Positions 35,983 through 45,556 of a stretch of DNA of 64,000 bases are shown one piece after another. The stretch is from Desulfacinum sp. (GTDB taxonomy: Bacteria; Desulfobacterota; Syntrophobacteria; Syntrophobacterales; DSM-9756): positions 19,021-83,020 of the forward strand of contig JACIYN010000043.1 in NCBI GenBank assembly GCA_014359885.1, written 5' to 3'. The notes under the pieces are model-generated. The model was not told the origin of the DNA. It did not search any database and was given only the letters and a program-made list of their open reading frames with translations. How positions within the stretch are numbered: the stretch's first letter is position 1; each line of letters opens with the position of its first letter. The translations under genes and the position numbers were made by a program.

Positions 35983-36563
35983 CGGAAATGCCGACCCCGG
36001 AACGGATTCGCGGCCGCTTCACGCTCATCGTCGGTGAGGTGAACAGCGGAAAGACCACCCTGACCCGGCATCTGCTCCATTCCGCGGCCCTCAGCGAACC
36101 GGGCCCCCTGGTGGTGGTGGACCTGGCCCCGCAGATTCCGCCCGACCTGGTCCGGCGCGCGGGCAGGCCGGGGATCGGAGGAAGGATCCAGGCGCCCTCG
36201 GCGCCCCACGTCCACGTCCTGAGCGCGGAACTCCACGCCCCTCGCCTTACCGGCCGCAATGACGAGGAAAAAGCCGCCCTGGCCCGGGAAAACGCCCGAA
36301 GAATCGAACCGCTCTTCCTTGAGGCCCTGGACTTGAACCCCACCCACCTCTTTGTGAACGACGTCTCCCTCTACCTCCAAGCCGGCTCACCCCTGCGCCT
36401 CCTGGACTGGCTCTTCCGTGTGGAAACCCGGGTCGTGAACGGCTATTTCGGCACGAGCTTGGGCGAGGACCCCCTTTCCAAGAGAGAACGCCTGGCCATG
36501 TGGGCCCTCATGGTCCACTGCGACCATTTGATCTTTCTGGAAAAACACTCAAAAGAAGGCTAA
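35979..36563 (+). CDS. P-loop NTPase of unknown function in the ThiW operon
   Basis: 194 residues. Walker A VGEVNSGKTT near residue 20, LVVVDLAPQ with a possible second acidic site, and HLFVNDVSLYLQ as a Walker-B-like strand. The rest (LDWLFRVETRVVNGYFG, MWALMVHCDHLIFLE) matches no family I know. It overlaps ecfT by 4 bp (ATGA), so it is made with the transporter under the TPP riboswitch. It might be a kinase or a regulatory ATPase acting on the imported precursor; this is only inference. ThiM, ThiD and ThiE-like kinase motifs are absent. Confidence 0.8.
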   Translation: MTEMPTPERIRGRFTLIVGEVNSGKTTLTRHLLHSAALSEPGPLVVVDLAPQIPPDLVRRAGRPGIGGRIQAPSAPHVHVLSAELHAPRLTGRNDEEKAALARENARRIEPLFLEALDLNPTHLFVNDVSLYLQAGSPLRLLDWLFRVETRVVNGYFGTSLGEDPLSKRERLAMWALMVHCDHLIFLEKHSKEG

Positions 36564-36647
36564 ATTCTGCCGATCTGGTTGTATGGGGCAAAATGGAGGG
36601 AGCAGGGCCGGTTTCCATCCCGGATCATCTTTTTTGGGGGACAAGGC

Positions 36648-37301
36648 ATGTTGAAGTTTCTTTTCAAACGGGAACAGATCGTCGTCGACCTGATCTTCAA
36701 GTATCTGGAGACACTCAAGAAGACCCAGGCCAGCTTTTACGAGGCCCTCCAGACGTGCCTCATCAATCCCCAGTGCAAGAATTTCGATTTTCACATCGAA
36801 CGGACGCACAAGTTCGAATCCAATGCCGACGACATTCGGGACGAAATCAAGGACCTCATTTATTCCAAGGCCCTCATCCCCGAATCCCGTGGAGACATGC
36901 TGCAGCTGCTGGATGCCCTGGACGAGATCCCCAACCAGCTGGAAACCATCCTCTACACCATTCAGACCCAGAGACTGTGCATCCCGGAATTCATCCGCGA
37001 GGATTTCCTGGAGATCGTCGACCTGTCCATGGATTCCTGTGACCTGGTGGCCCGGCAGGTGCGCGCGCTCTTCCAGCGCGATGAGGACCTCAAGACCCTG
37101 GGGGATCTGATCGACCGGAAGGAAAGCCAAGGGGACCACCTGGAACGACGTCTCGTCTCCCGGCTTTTCGCCAACAACGAACTGGACCCCTTCGTCAAGC
37201 TCCAGATCAAGGAACTCATCGGGCTGGTGGGAAAGCTGGCCGACATGGCCGATAAGGTCTCGCGGCGCATCCACATCATCGACATGAAAAGGCGGGTCTA
37301 G
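36648..37301 (+). CDS. PhoU-like protein (DUF47)
   Basis: 217 residues, all-helical. FKYLETLKKTQASFYEAL, ERTHKFESNADDIRDEIKD and LIDRKESQGDHLERRL match the DUF47 PhoU-like family, whose acidic E/DxxxD pairs bind metal clusters. Such proteins are encoded with Pit phosphate transporters and are thought to control them. The ATG at 36648 has GGGGG 7 nt upstream. The following GTG overlaps the last base of its TAG. It starts 84 bp after the P-loop gene. Confidence 0.9.
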   Translation: MLKFLFKREQIVVDLIFKYLETLKKTQASFYEALQTCLINPQCKNFDFHIERTHKFESNADDIRDEIKDLIYSKALIPESRGDMLQLLDALDEIPNQLETILYTIQTQRLCIPEFIREDFLEIVDLSMDSCDLVARQVRALFQRDEDLKTLGDLIDRKESQGDHLERRLVSRLFANNELDPFVKLQIKELIGLVGKLADMADKVSRRIHIIDMKRRV

Positions 37302-38248
37302 TGCTTTCTCTGCTGGGCGGTATCTTTCTGGGCTGGTCCCTGGGGGCCAATGATGCGGCCAATGTGTTCGGAACCGCCGTGTCGTCGCGCATGGTGCGGT
37401 TCTGGACGGCGGCCGTGCTGGCGGCCGTCTTCGTGGTGGCGGGCGCGTGGATGGAAGGCCACCGGGGCATCGCCACCCTTCAGTCCTTGACCCAAGTGGA
37501 CATGACCCACGCCATGGTGGTTTCCGTGGCTGCCGCCCTCACGGTGACCCTCATGACCCTGCTGGGCCTTCCCGTCTCCACCTCCCAGGCCGTGGTGGGA
37601 GCCTTCATCGGGATCGGCATCCTGAACCGTCAGATCTTTCTCCAAGGCCTGGGAAAAGTGGTGGGCTGTTGGGTGGGCACGCCCGTCGGAGGTCTTTTGG
37701 CGGCTGTCGTTCTTTACAGGATCTTTGCCGCACTCCTGAATCGCATGCCCCTGAATCTCTTCCAGATCGACGGGCTGCTGCGCGCGGCTCTCATCGTGGT
37801 GGGATGCTACGGGGCCTACGCCCTGGGGGCCAACAACGTGGCCAACGTGACCGCCGTCTACGTGGCGGCGGGCCGCCTTTCGGTGGAACAGGCGGTTCTC
37901 ATCGGCGGGATGAGCATCGCCCTGGGAATCATCACCTTCAGCCGGCCGGTCATGATGACCGTGGGACGAAAGCTCGTGCGCCTGGACCCCTTTTCCGCCC
38001 TGGTGGTGGTGTCCGCCGAAGCCGTCACGGTTCACCTCTACACCCTGCTGGGCGTTCCGGTCTCCACCAGCCAGGCCGTGGTGGGGGCGGTCCTGGGCAT
38101 CGGGATCCTTAAGGGAGCCCAGACCATCCGGATCCGCACCTTGGGCAACATCCTCTTTGCCTGGATCGTCACACCGGCGGTGGCCTGCCTCACCACCTTA
38201 ATGCTCGACTTCCTGGTCCATCTCCAGTACGTCCCCCATGCGGGATAA
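37301..38248 (+). CDS. pit: Inorganic phosphate transporter, Pit family
   Basis: 315 residues, about ten helices, two inverted halves each carrying the family signature: GANDAAN in the first and GANNVAN in the second. GLPVSTSQAVVGAFIGIG and GVPVSTSQAVVGAVLGIG are the repeated pore segments. It imports phosphate (metal-phosphate) with H+ or Na+. It starts with a GTG overlapping the DUF47 gene and lacks the long cytoplasmic loop of E. coli PitA. Confidence 0.93.
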   Translation: MLSLLGGIFLGWSLGANDAANVFGTAVSSRMVRFWTAAVLAAVFVVAGAWMEGHRGIATLQSLTQVDMTHAMVVSVAAALTVTLMTLLGLPVSTSQAVVGAFIGIGILNRQIFLQGLGKVVGCWVGTPVGGLLAAVVLYRIFAALLNRMPLNLFQIDGLLRAALIVVGCYGAYALGANNVANVTAVYVAAGRLSVEQAVLIGGMSIALGIITFSRPVMMTVGRKLVRLDPFSALVVVSAEAVTVHLYTLLGVPVSTSQAVVGAVLGIGILKGAQTIRIRTLGNILFAWIVTPAVACLTTLMLDFLVHLQYVPHAG

Positions 38249-38290
38249 GGACGCCCGAGAGGCCGCCGGACCGCCCCGGTGCGACTTCGC

Positions 38291-39262
38291 TCAACTTCCC
38301 GGACCTTCCGACAGAATCCCCGCCATGGTTTGGCCGTCCACATTCCCCCCGCTCAAAAGGATTCCCACATCCCCCGTGGGTTTGACTGCACCGCTCAAAA
38401 GCGCCGCCAAACCCAATGCGCCGGACGGCTCCACCACCAGCTTCATGCGATAGAACAAGAAGCGCACGGCCTCCCGAATGGCTTCTTCCGAAACGGTCCG
38501 CATGTCGTCCACATGGGCCAGAACGAGAGGAAAGGTGATGTCGCCCAGCCGCGGGGTTCTCACACCATCCGCGATGGTGGGAGGGTTGTGGACTTCGTGC
38601 AAAGTTCCCGTGCGAAAGGAGCGGGTGGCGTCGTCCGCCGACTCCGGCTCCACGCCCACCACGCGACACCGCGGGAAGATCCCTTTGACGGCAACCGCAC
38701 AACCACTCAGCAGCCCGCCTCCGCCGCACGGCACCAGCAGCATGTCCAGATGGGGAACCGCCTGGGCCAGTTCCAAACCGGCGGTACCCTGGCCGGCAAT
38801 CACATCCCAATGATCAAAGGGAGGAATAAAGATCTTCTCCCCGCCGTCCACCGCCCGCAGCGCCTCCTCCCGGCTGGTCGTGGCGGGATCGTAGGTCACA
38901 ATGGTCGCCCCGTAGCCCTCCACCGCCCTGCGTTTGATTTCCGGAGCATTGACGGGCATGAGGACGGTTGTGTCGATTCCCAGTTCTCGCCCCACCAAGG
39001 CCACGGCTTGGGCGTGGTTGCCGCTGGAAATGGTCACCACGCCTCGGCGTCTCTCCTCCGGGGAAAGCCGGCTCAAGGCGTTGAAAGCTCCCCGGAACTT
39101 GAAAGCGCCTATCCGCTGCAGGTTCTCACATTTGAAATGGAAGCGCGCTCCCAACATTTTGTCCAAGGTTCGGCAGCCCATGACGGGGGTCACGTGGGCC
39201 TGTCCGCGAAGGCGCTCCTGAGCATCAAGGATGCGCTTGAAAAGATCTGCCGCCGTCTTCAA
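38291..39262 (-). CDS. Threonine ammonia-lyase (threonine/serine dehydratase)
   Basis: 323 residues, fold-type II PLP enzyme. GAFKFRGAFNAL holds the PLP lysine. SSGNHAQAVA and PCGGGGLLSG bind the cofactor phosphate. VVEPSGALGLAAL and ILLSGGNVD close the site. There is no C-terminal ACT domain, so it is the catabolic (TdcB-like) type making 2-oxobutyrate from threonine. A serine racemase is an alternative because the families overlap. The TTG at 39262 is chosen because GGAGG lies 8 nt upstream; a TTG at 39310 would be the alternative. It is convergent with pit. Confidence 0.88.
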   Translation of the reverse strand: MKTAADLFKRILDAQERLRGQAHVTPVMGCRTLDKMLGARFHFKCENLQRIGAFKFRGAFNALSRLSPEERRRGVVTISSGNHAQAVALVGRELGIDTTVLMPVNAPEIKRRAVEGYGATIVTYDPATTSREEALRAVDGGEKIFIPPFDHWDVIAGQGTAGLELAQAVPHLDMLLVPCGGGGLLSGCAVAVKGIFPRCRVVGVEPESADDATRSFRTGTLHEVHNPPTIADGVRTPRLGDITFPLVLAHVDDMRTVSEEAIREAVRFLFYRMKLVVEPSGALGLAALLSGAVKPTGDVGILLSGGNVDGQTMAGILSEGPGS

Positions 39263-39404
39263 CTTCTCTTCCTCCCTGCAATCAAGAACGAGGCGTGCTG
39301 TCTCCTCCAAGATCCTCCGGGCCCGCCTTCCATACTGACAGAATCCCAGGAGATGCGCTATATTGAAGGTTCAGAATCGGCATCCCGCCGAAAGGAGACA
39401 TTCC

Positions 39405-41366
39405 ATGGGCAAAGATCCGAGCCCGATGCCGAATCACGGACAAGCGCCGGGCACCCGTTTCGCGTCGGCGCTGAACGAAGCGCAATACCGGGCCGTGACC
39501 CATCCGGGCGGGCCCCTGCTGGTGATTGCGGGAGCCGGAACCGGAAAGACCCGCACCCTGGTCTACCGGGTGGCCTACCTGGTGGAGCGGGGCGTGGATC
39601 CCCGGTCCATCCTGCTGCTCACCTTCACCCGCAAGGCGGCCCAGGAAATGATGGAACGGGCTTCACGGATCCTGGACGCCCGCTGTGAGATGGTGGCCGG
39701 AGGCACTTTCCACTCCTTCGCCAACCTCACGTTGCGCCGCTATGGCTCCCTCCTGGGCTACCCGGCCTCTTTTACCATTGCCGACCGAAGCGACGCCGAA
39801 GATCTGGTCAACCTGGTCCGCACCGAGTTGGGCTTCCACAAGGACAAAGCCCGGTTTCCCAAGAAGCGGGCGCTCATGAACATCATCTCCCGCGCCGCCA
39901 ACCGCCAGGTTCCCGTGGAAACGGTGCTGGCCGAAGAATACCCTCAGTATGAGGATCTGGCGCCGCAAATTCAAAAGATCGCCGAGACCTACGCCCGTTA
40001 CAAGCAGGAACGGGCCGTCATGGACTACGACGATCTGCTGACCAAGTGCCGGGATCTGCTCCGGGATCATCCCGACGTGCGCCGCCGGCTTTCCTGGACC
40101 TACGAACACATCCTGATCGACGAATTCCAGGACACCAACGCCGTGCAGGCCGAAATCGGGGCCTTCCTGGCTTCGGAACACGGCAACATCATGGCCGTGG
40201 GAGACGACTGCCAGAGCATCTACTCCTTTCGGGGCGCCGACTTCCGAAACATCATGGATTTCCCGAAACGCTTTCCCGACTGCACCATCGTCACCCTGGA
40301 AGAAAATTATCGAAGCAGCCAGCCCATCCTTTCCTTCACCAACGCCGTCATTCAAAACGCCCGGGAAAAATACAGCAAGCAGCTCTTCACCAAGGCGGCG
40401 GGCGGCTCTCGCCCCGTGTACGCCCGCCCCTCCAGCGAGATCGCCCAAGCGATCTACGTACTCCAAAAGATCCAGGATCATCTCCGGGACGGGGTGCCGG
40501 CCCACGAAATCGCCGTGCTCTTCCGGGCCGGATGGCATTCCAACGACCTGGAAGTGCTCTTGAGCAAGAACCGGATTCCCTTCGTCAAATACGGCGGCAT
40601 GAAATTCATCGAGGCGGCGCACATCAAGGACGTCCTGGCCTTTCTCAAGGCGGCCCTCAACCCCGCCGACACCGTCTCCTGGCACCGAATCCTTCTGCTC
40701 ATCGACGGCGTGGGGCCCACCACCGCCGGACGCCTGGCGGAAAGCGTGCGGGAAAAGGGGCTGGAAGCCCTGGTTTCCAAGTCCGTTCAGAAGAGAAAGT
40801 ACGCCGCCACGCTCCGGGCCTTTCACGACACCATGGCTCGATTGACTCGCGGGAGCGAACCGGTTTCGGAAAAGATCGAGGCAGTCCTCGCCGCCTACCA
40901 GCCTTTGCTGGAAGCCAAGTACGACGACGCCCCCAAGAGGACGCCGGACCTGCGATCCCTGGCGCAGATGGCCGGACGCTACGAACGCCTGGAAGCCCTC
41001 CTGGCGGACCTCACCCTGGAATCCCCGGAACAGGCCTTGGCGGGCGAGAACACTCCTCGCCGGCGCAGGGATCATGTGGTGCTTTCCACCATCCATTCGG
41101 CCAAGGGTCTGGAATGGGACACGGTCTTCATCATCTACCTGGTGGACGGCCATCTGCCGTCTTCCTATGCCTTGAACGACGAGGACGGTATCGAAGAGGA
41201 ACGACGCCTTTTCTATGTGGCAGCCACCCGCGCCAAACGGCACCTCTATCTGGTGGCCCCCAGGGTCCAGAGTCCGGCGTCCTTCTATTCGCTGGCCACG
41301 GGAGGGCCGTCCCGGTTTCTTTTTGAAATCGGACGGCTGGGGGAACTGGTCAGGAGAGAGGCTTGA
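39405..41366 (+). CDS. ATP-dependent DNA helicase, UvrD/Rep/PcrA family
   Basis: 653 residues, superfamily 1A. Q-motif LNEAQYRAV, Walker A AGAGTGKT, LTFTRKAAQEM (Ia), Walker B/II LIDEFQDTN, GDDCQSIYSFRGAD (III), ENYRSSQ (IV), STIHSAKGLEW (V) and YVAATRAKRHLY (VI) are all present. A 3'-5' helicase in repair or fork restart; it is shorter than UvrD and lacks a C-terminal Tudor-like region. The ATG at 39405 has AAGGAG 7 nt upstream. Its end is 9 bp from the convergent neighbour. Confidence 0.92.
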   Translation: MGKDPSPMPNHGQAPGTRFASALNEAQYRAVTHPGGPLLVIAGAGTGKTRTLVYRVAYLVERGVDPRSILLLTFTRKAAQEMMERASRILDARCEMVAGGTFHSFANLTLRRYGSLLGYPASFTIADRSDAEDLVNLVRTELGFHKDKARFPKKRALMNIISRAANRQVPVETVLAEEYPQYEDLAPQIQKIAETYARYKQERAVMDYDDLLTKCRDLLRDHPDVRRRLSWTYEHILIDEFQDTNAVQAEIGAFLASEHGNIMAVGDDCQSIYSFRGADFRNIMDFPKRFPDCTIVTLEENYRSSQPILSFTNAVIQNAREKYSKQLFTKAAGGSRPVYARPSSEIAQAIYVLQKIQDHLRDGVPAHEIAVLFRAGWHSNDLEVLLSKNRIPFVKYGGMKFIEAAHIKDVLAFLKAALNPADTVSWHRILLLIDGVGPTTAGRLAESVREKGLEALVSKSVQKRKYAATLRAFHDTMARLTRGSEPVSEKIEAVLAAYQPLLEAKYDDAPKRTPDLRSLAQMAGRYERLEALLADLTLESPEQALAGENTPRRRRDHVVLSTIHSAKGLEWDTVFIIYLVDGHLPSSYALNDEDGIEEERRLFYVAATRAKRHLYLVAPRVQSPASFYSLATGGPSRFLFEIGRLGELVRREA

Positions 41367-41375
41367 AAGGCCTAT

Positions 41376-41801
41376 TTACTGAAGCGGGATGAAGCGGATC
41401 ACCTGAGCGTTTACGCACCGATAGATCTCTTCGTCCGTGCCGTAAACGTCCACGATGCACCGGTGGTCGATGAGCTTCTCGATGATGTAGGCCGTGACAT
41501 AGAGGCTCACGAAGTGCGGCCGGGGCACCAGGTCCCGCACGTTGGCCACCTGGTACTGCACGTCGAATTCTTCGGCGTTCAGCAGATTCTCGAGACACCA
41601 GTGGATCTGCCCTTCCAGCTCCGACTTGCTGGTGGTTTCCACCAGCTTGGCCTCGATGAGTTTGGTGGCGATGCGGTCGCTCAACGCATCCATGTGATCC
41701 CTCAACAGCTGGAGGGCCCTGGCCCTTTGGGCCTCCTTGGCCTGATCCAGCCGTGAGATCACGGACATTTCCCTCACATTAGGTCTGTATTCTCGTGCCA
41801 T
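41376..41801 (-). CDS. Protein of unknown function coupled to larB
   Basis: 141 residues from the ATG at 41801, with GGGGG 7 nt upstream; a longer frame to 41870 has no site. It is mostly helical at the N-terminus (ISRLDQAKEAQRARALQLL) with a mixed C-terminal half (PRPHFVSLYVTAYIIEKLI, IVDVYGTDEEIYRCV). No signal or membrane segment. It overlaps the 3' end of larB by 23 bp, so it is translationally coupled. I do not recognise the family. Confidence 0.7.
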   Translation of the reverse strand: MAREYRPNVREMSVISRLDQAKEAQRARALQLLRDHMDALSDRIATKLIEAKLVETTSKSELEGQIHWCLENLLNAEEFDVQYQVANVRDLVPRPHFVSLYVTAYIIEKLIDHRCIVDVYGTDEEIYRCVNAQVIRFIPLQ

Positions 41802-42606
41802 GGCATCCCCCGTGCTCCGCCCCCTGGAGTCGAAGCCTTTCATGCGGCGCCGCATGTGCCATATCCGCAATCATACTGGCCAGATAGCCGGCGCCGAAAC
41901 CGTTGTCGATATTTACCACGGCCACCCCGGGAGCACAACTGTTAAGCATGCCCAGCAGGGCGGCAATCCCCCCGAAGGAGGCTCCATAGCCCACGCTGGT
42001 GGGCACGGCGATCACGGGCCGGGCCACCAAGCCCGCCACCACGCTGGGAAGCGCCCCTTCCATGCCCGCCACCACCACGTAGGCCGCCGCCCGGTCCAGT
42101 TCCTCCCGCAGGCTGAGCAGGCGATGGAGGCCGGCCACCCCCACGTCATAGAAGCGCTCCACCTTTTGGCCCAAAACCTCGGCCGTAATGGCCGCCTCCT
42201 CGGCCACCGGAAGATCGCTGGACCCGGCGCAAAGCACCTGAACCGCCCTCTTGGCCGAAAGGTGCTCGGAGGCGCGCGGATCCTTCCTGTAGATCACCCG
42301 GGCCGCGACGTCATAAGACAGATCGGGAAAATGCTTCAGCACTTCTTCGGCCTTTTCCGAACTCACCCGCGTGGCCAATAACGGCCCGCCGGCTCGGTCC
42401 ATGGCCTGCAGGATTTTCAGGATCTGCTGCGCGCTCTTGCCTTCGCCGTAGACCACCTCCGGATAACCCCTCCGCAGGCTCCGGTGGTGATCCACCTTGG
42501 CAAAGCTCATGTCTTCAAAGGGCAGCCGCTTGAGGAAGGCGAGGACCTCCTCCAGATCCACCGCCCCCTGCCTGTACGCTTCCAGAAGCTCCACCAGTCG
42601 ACGCAT
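41779..42606 (-). CDS. larB: LarB, pyridinium-3,5-biscarboxylic acid mononucleotide synthase
   Basis: 275 residues. The C-terminal half is the PurE/AIR-carboxylase-like fold: AGSSDLPVAEEAAITAE, VVAGMEGALPSVVAGLV, AVPTSVGYGASFGG and LNSCAPGVAVVNIDNGFGAG. LarB carboxylates and hydrolyses nicotinic acid adenine dinucleotide in the first step of nickel-pincer nucleotide synthesis (lactate racemase family cofactor). LarC and LarE are not nearby. GAGGGG is before the ATG. It lies 9 bp after waaA. Confidence 0.9.
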   Translation of the reverse strand: MRRLVELLEAYRQGAVDLEEVLAFLKRLPFEDMSFAKVDHHRSLRRGYPEVVYGEGKSAQQILKILQAMDRAGGPLLATRVSSEKAEEVLKHFPDLSYDVAARVIYRKDPRASEHLSAKRAVQVLCAGSSDLPVAEEAAITAEVLGQKVERFYDVGVAGLHRLLSLREELDRAAAYVVVAGMEGALPSVVAGLVARPVIAVPTSVGYGASFGGIAALLGMLNSCAPGVAVVNIDNGFGAGYLASMIADMAHAAPHERLRLQGAEHGGCHGTRIQT

Positions 42607-42615
42607 TCCGTCCCC

Positions 42616-43896
42616 TCAGGCCCCTAAATGCCCGCCCCGGCGCCCGGCCGGGCCGTCCAGGATTTCCAGAACCAGTGCCACCTGCCGGTCGGCCGCCCCG
42701 GCCATCTTCCGGATGGCCTCCAAAGCCCTCCGCCGATGCGCTCCCAACCGTTCCGGCTTGATCAGCAGCTCCCTCCACCGGGCCGAGAGATCCTCGCAGC
42801 TCGTGACGCAGACTCCCACACCAGCCCGGCTCAGGATCTCGTGCTCTTCCCTCACGGTGTTCACATGCGGACCGTAGAAGACCGTCTTTCCCCAGGCAAC
42901 GGGCTCCAGGATGTTGTGGCCGCCCACGGGCACGAGGCTCCCGCCGCAAAAGATTAAATCCCCCAAGGCATAGAGGTCGAACAGATAGCCGATTCGGTCC
43001 ACCACGATCACATCCGCGGATCGGCGCTTCTTCCCGGACTCCAGAAAAGAGGAAAGATTGTCGTAGGGAATCCCTCGGACACGGAGCCACTCCTCTAAAA
43101 CCGGCACCCGGTCCAGATGTCGGGGAGCCAACACGCCCAGGAGGTCGGGCGTGGATCCCTTCAGGCTTTGAAAGACTTGGAGAAGGTCCGTGCACTCCCG
43201 GCCGCGAAGGCTTCCCGCCACCATCACCGGTACGCCCTCCGGCACCTGCAACCGTTCGCGCCACCGAAGTTTCGCCTCCGGGTCGGCGCGGTCCATGAGC
43301 GTATCCACCTTGGTGCTTCCCGTCACAAGGGTCCTTTCCTCCGGAACCCCCAGGGCCAGCAACCGCCGCCTGTCCGCCTCGGACTTCATGGCGGCCAGGC
43401 GAAGCGATCGAAAGATGGGGCGGAAGATTGCTGCAAATCTTCGGTAATTTTCCAAGGATTTTTGGGAAAGGCGGCCGTTGAGAAGAACCACGGGCACTCC
43501 GCGCCTCCTGAGAGCCCCATGGAGCACCGGCCAGAATTCGCTCTCGAAGGCCACGAAAAGATCGGGAGAAAGCGAAGCGAGTAGGGCGTGAACGGACCAG
43601 GGAACATCCAACGGTGCCGGAAGAACGGGCACGTCGGCCGGAACCTTTGCCCGTGCGAAGCGATACCCCTGGGGGGTTCCCACCGTGAAAAAGATCGCCG
43701 CCCCAGGCCGAGCAGCACGGAGCCGTCGGATCACCGCCAGGGCCCCCGTGACCTCACCCACCGAAGCGGCATGGAGCCACAGACGGGGCCGGTTCTTGGC
43801 CGCTGCACCATCCAAATAGGGAAAAAGGCGCCTTCGCCAGAATCGGCGCTCCCAGCCTTCCATGAACTCTATCCTTGCCCTCCCGTCAAATTTCAT
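42616..43896 (-). CDS. waaA: 3-deoxy-D-manno-octulosonic acid (Kdo) transferase
   Basis: 426 residues, GT30. WLHAASVGEVTGALAVIRRL, FESEFWPVL, LNGRLSQKSLENYRRF, GSTKVD, VMVAGSLRGRE and GGSLVPVGGHNILEPVAWGK are the conserved blocks. It adds Kdo to lipid A at the inner membrane, which shows an LPS-bearing outer membrane. The usual N-terminal membrane anchor is absent with either start (ATG 43896, weak site; ATG 43863, AAGGA 8 nt upstream). Attachment to the membrane must then be peripheral. It leads a small operon with larB. Confidence 0.92.
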   Translation of the reverse strand: MKFDGRARIEFMEGWERRFWRRRLFPYLDGAAAKNRPRLWLHAASVGEVTGALAVIRRLRAARPGAAIFFTVGTPQGYRFARAKVPADVPVLPAPLDVPWSVHALLASLSPDLFVAFESEFWPVLHGALRRRGVPVVLLNGRLSQKSLENYRRFAAIFRPIFRSLRLAAMKSEADRRRLLALGVPEERTLVTGSTKVDTLMDRADPEAKLRWRERLQVPEGVPVMVAGSLRGRECTDLLQVFQSLKGSTPDLLGVLAPRHLDRVPVLEEWLRVRGIPYDNLSSFLESGKKRRSADVIVVDRIGYLFDLYALGDLIFCGGSLVPVGGHNILEPVAWGKTVFYGPHVNTVREEHEILSRAGVGVCVTSCEDLSARWRELLIKPERLGAHRRRALEAIRKMAGAADRQVALVLEILDGPAGRRGGHLGA

Positions 43897-44032
43897 TCTA
43901 TCTTTTCAAACACGCTGGATTTTCCCGCTGATCCCACCGGCGTGAAGGCACCGATAGCAGCAACGGCGTCATTTGTGAATGGGAAAGACGCCAACATCCC
44001 CATACAAAAGGAAGAAAGGCAAGAAAACACCC

Positions 44033-45439
44033 ATGGAAAAAGCCGTCCGCATCGCCCAGCTCTTTCAGAACGAAGACGCACACAGGGAACAGGAGGTCGT
44101 CATCCAGGGGTGGGTCCGCACCCGAAGGGATTCCAAGGCCGGCATCAGTTTCATTGAAATCAACGATGGCTCGTGCCTCAGGAACCTCCAGGTCATCGCC
44201 GAACGAACGGACCCGGAACTCAACCAAGTGGTGGACCGACTGTCCACCGGCTGTTCCGTTCAGGTTCGGGGCGTGGTGAAGCCCTCCCCCGGCAAGGGAC
44301 AAAGCATCGAAGTCCATGCCCGAGAGATCACCCTCTTCGGCTGGGCGGATCCCGCGGTTTATCCCTTGCAGAAAAAACGGCACAGTTTCGAGTTCCTGCG
44401 CACCATCGCCCACCTTCGCCCCCGCACCAACACACTGGGTGCCGTGGCCCGCCTGCGCAACCGGTTGAGCTTCGCCGTTCACCAGTTTTTTCAAAAGGAA
44501 GGTTTCGTCTATGTGCACACGCCCATCATCACGTCCAGCGACTGCGAGGGCGCCGGAGAGGTCTTTCGGGTGACTACGCTGGACCCCGCCAACCCGCCCT
44601 CACCGCAAGGCCCCGATGGGGACGTGTACAGTCGGGACTTCTTCGAAAAACCCGCCTTCCTCACGGTGAGCGGACAGCTCCAGGCCGAGATCTACGCCTT
44701 GGCCCTGGGCAAGGTCTATACGTTCGGCCCAACCTTCCGGGCGGAAAACTCCAACACCAGCCGCCATCTGGCCGAATTCTGGATGATCGAGCCTGAGATG
44801 GCCTTCTACGACCTGCAGGACAACCTGGAACTGGCCCAATCTTTCATCAAATACGTGATCTCGGCCGTTCTGGAGGACTGCGGAGAGGATCTTCAGTTGT
44901 TCGCCCGCTTCGTGGAACCCACCCTCCTGGAAACCCTGGAAACCCTGGTCCGGGAAACCTTCGAGGTCGTCACCTACACGGAAGCCGTGGAACTGCTGAA
45001 AAAATCCGGCGAATCCTTCGACTATCCGGTGGAGTGGGGAGCCGACCTGCAGTCGGAACACGAGCGGTACCTGACCGAGAAGAAATTCCGAAAACCCGTG
45101 GCGATCATCCACTTTCCGCGCGCCATCAAGCCCTTCTACATGCGGGTGAACGAGGATGAAAAGACCGTGGCGGCCATGGATGTGCTGGTCCCCCGGGTGG
45201 GAGAGATCATCGGAGGTTCCCAAAGGGAGGAGCGGTTGGATGTGCTGCTCCGGCAGATGGAGCTCAAGGGCATCCCGGCGGAAGACTACCAGTGGTACGT
45301 GGATCTTCGCCGGTTCGGATCCGCACCTCATTCCGGTTTCGGGTTGGGACTGGAACGACTCGTCCAATTCGCCACAGGTTTGGGCAATATCCGGGAAGTC
45401 ATCCCGTTTCCGAGAACCCCGGGGCATGCGGAGTTCTGA
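44033..45439 (+). CDS. asnS: Asparaginyl-tRNA synthetase
   Basis: 468 residues, class IIb synthetase. The OB-fold anticodon-binding domain is first ([21 protein letters not shown]). Then motif 2 ([20 protein letters not shown]) and motif 3 ([15 protein letters not shown]). The insertion [13 protein letters not shown] and the [15 protein letters not shown] stretch distinguish AsnRS from AspRS. It charges tRNA-Asn in the cytosol. The start at 44033 follows an A-rich stretch with AAGG; an in-frame ATG at 43979 is possible. Confidence 0.94.
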   Translation: MEKAVRIAQLFQNEDAHREQEVVIQGWVRTRRDSKAGISFIEINDGSCLRNLQVIAERTDPELNQVVDRLSTGCSVQVRGVVKPSPGKGQSIEVHAREITLFGWADPAVYPLQKKRHSFEFLRTIAHLRPRTNTLGAVARLRNRLSFAVHQFFQKEGFVYVHTPIITSSDCEGAGEVFRVTTLDPANPPSPQGPDGDVYSRDFFEKPAFLTVSGQLQAEIYALALGKVYTFGPTFRAENSNTSRHLAEFWMIEPEMAFYDLQDNLELAQSFIKYVISAVLEDCGEDLQLFARFVEPTLLETLETLVRETFEVVTYTEAVELLKKSGESFDYPVEWGADLQSEHERYLTEKKFRKPVAIIHFPRAIKPFYMRVNEDEKTVAAMDVLVPRVGEIIGGSQREERLDVLLRQMELKGIPAEDYQWYVDLRRFGSAPHSGFGLGLERLVQFATGLGNIREVIPFPRTPGHAEF

Positions 45440-45556
45440 TCGGGGTGCCCTGTCAAGGGATCCAGAGGGGATGGTTTTGTGTGCGGTCGCCGGGGGCCAG
45501 ACTCGCAGAAAGCGCCTCGTCCCCTCATAAACTGAGCAATTATTCGGATTTCTCTA

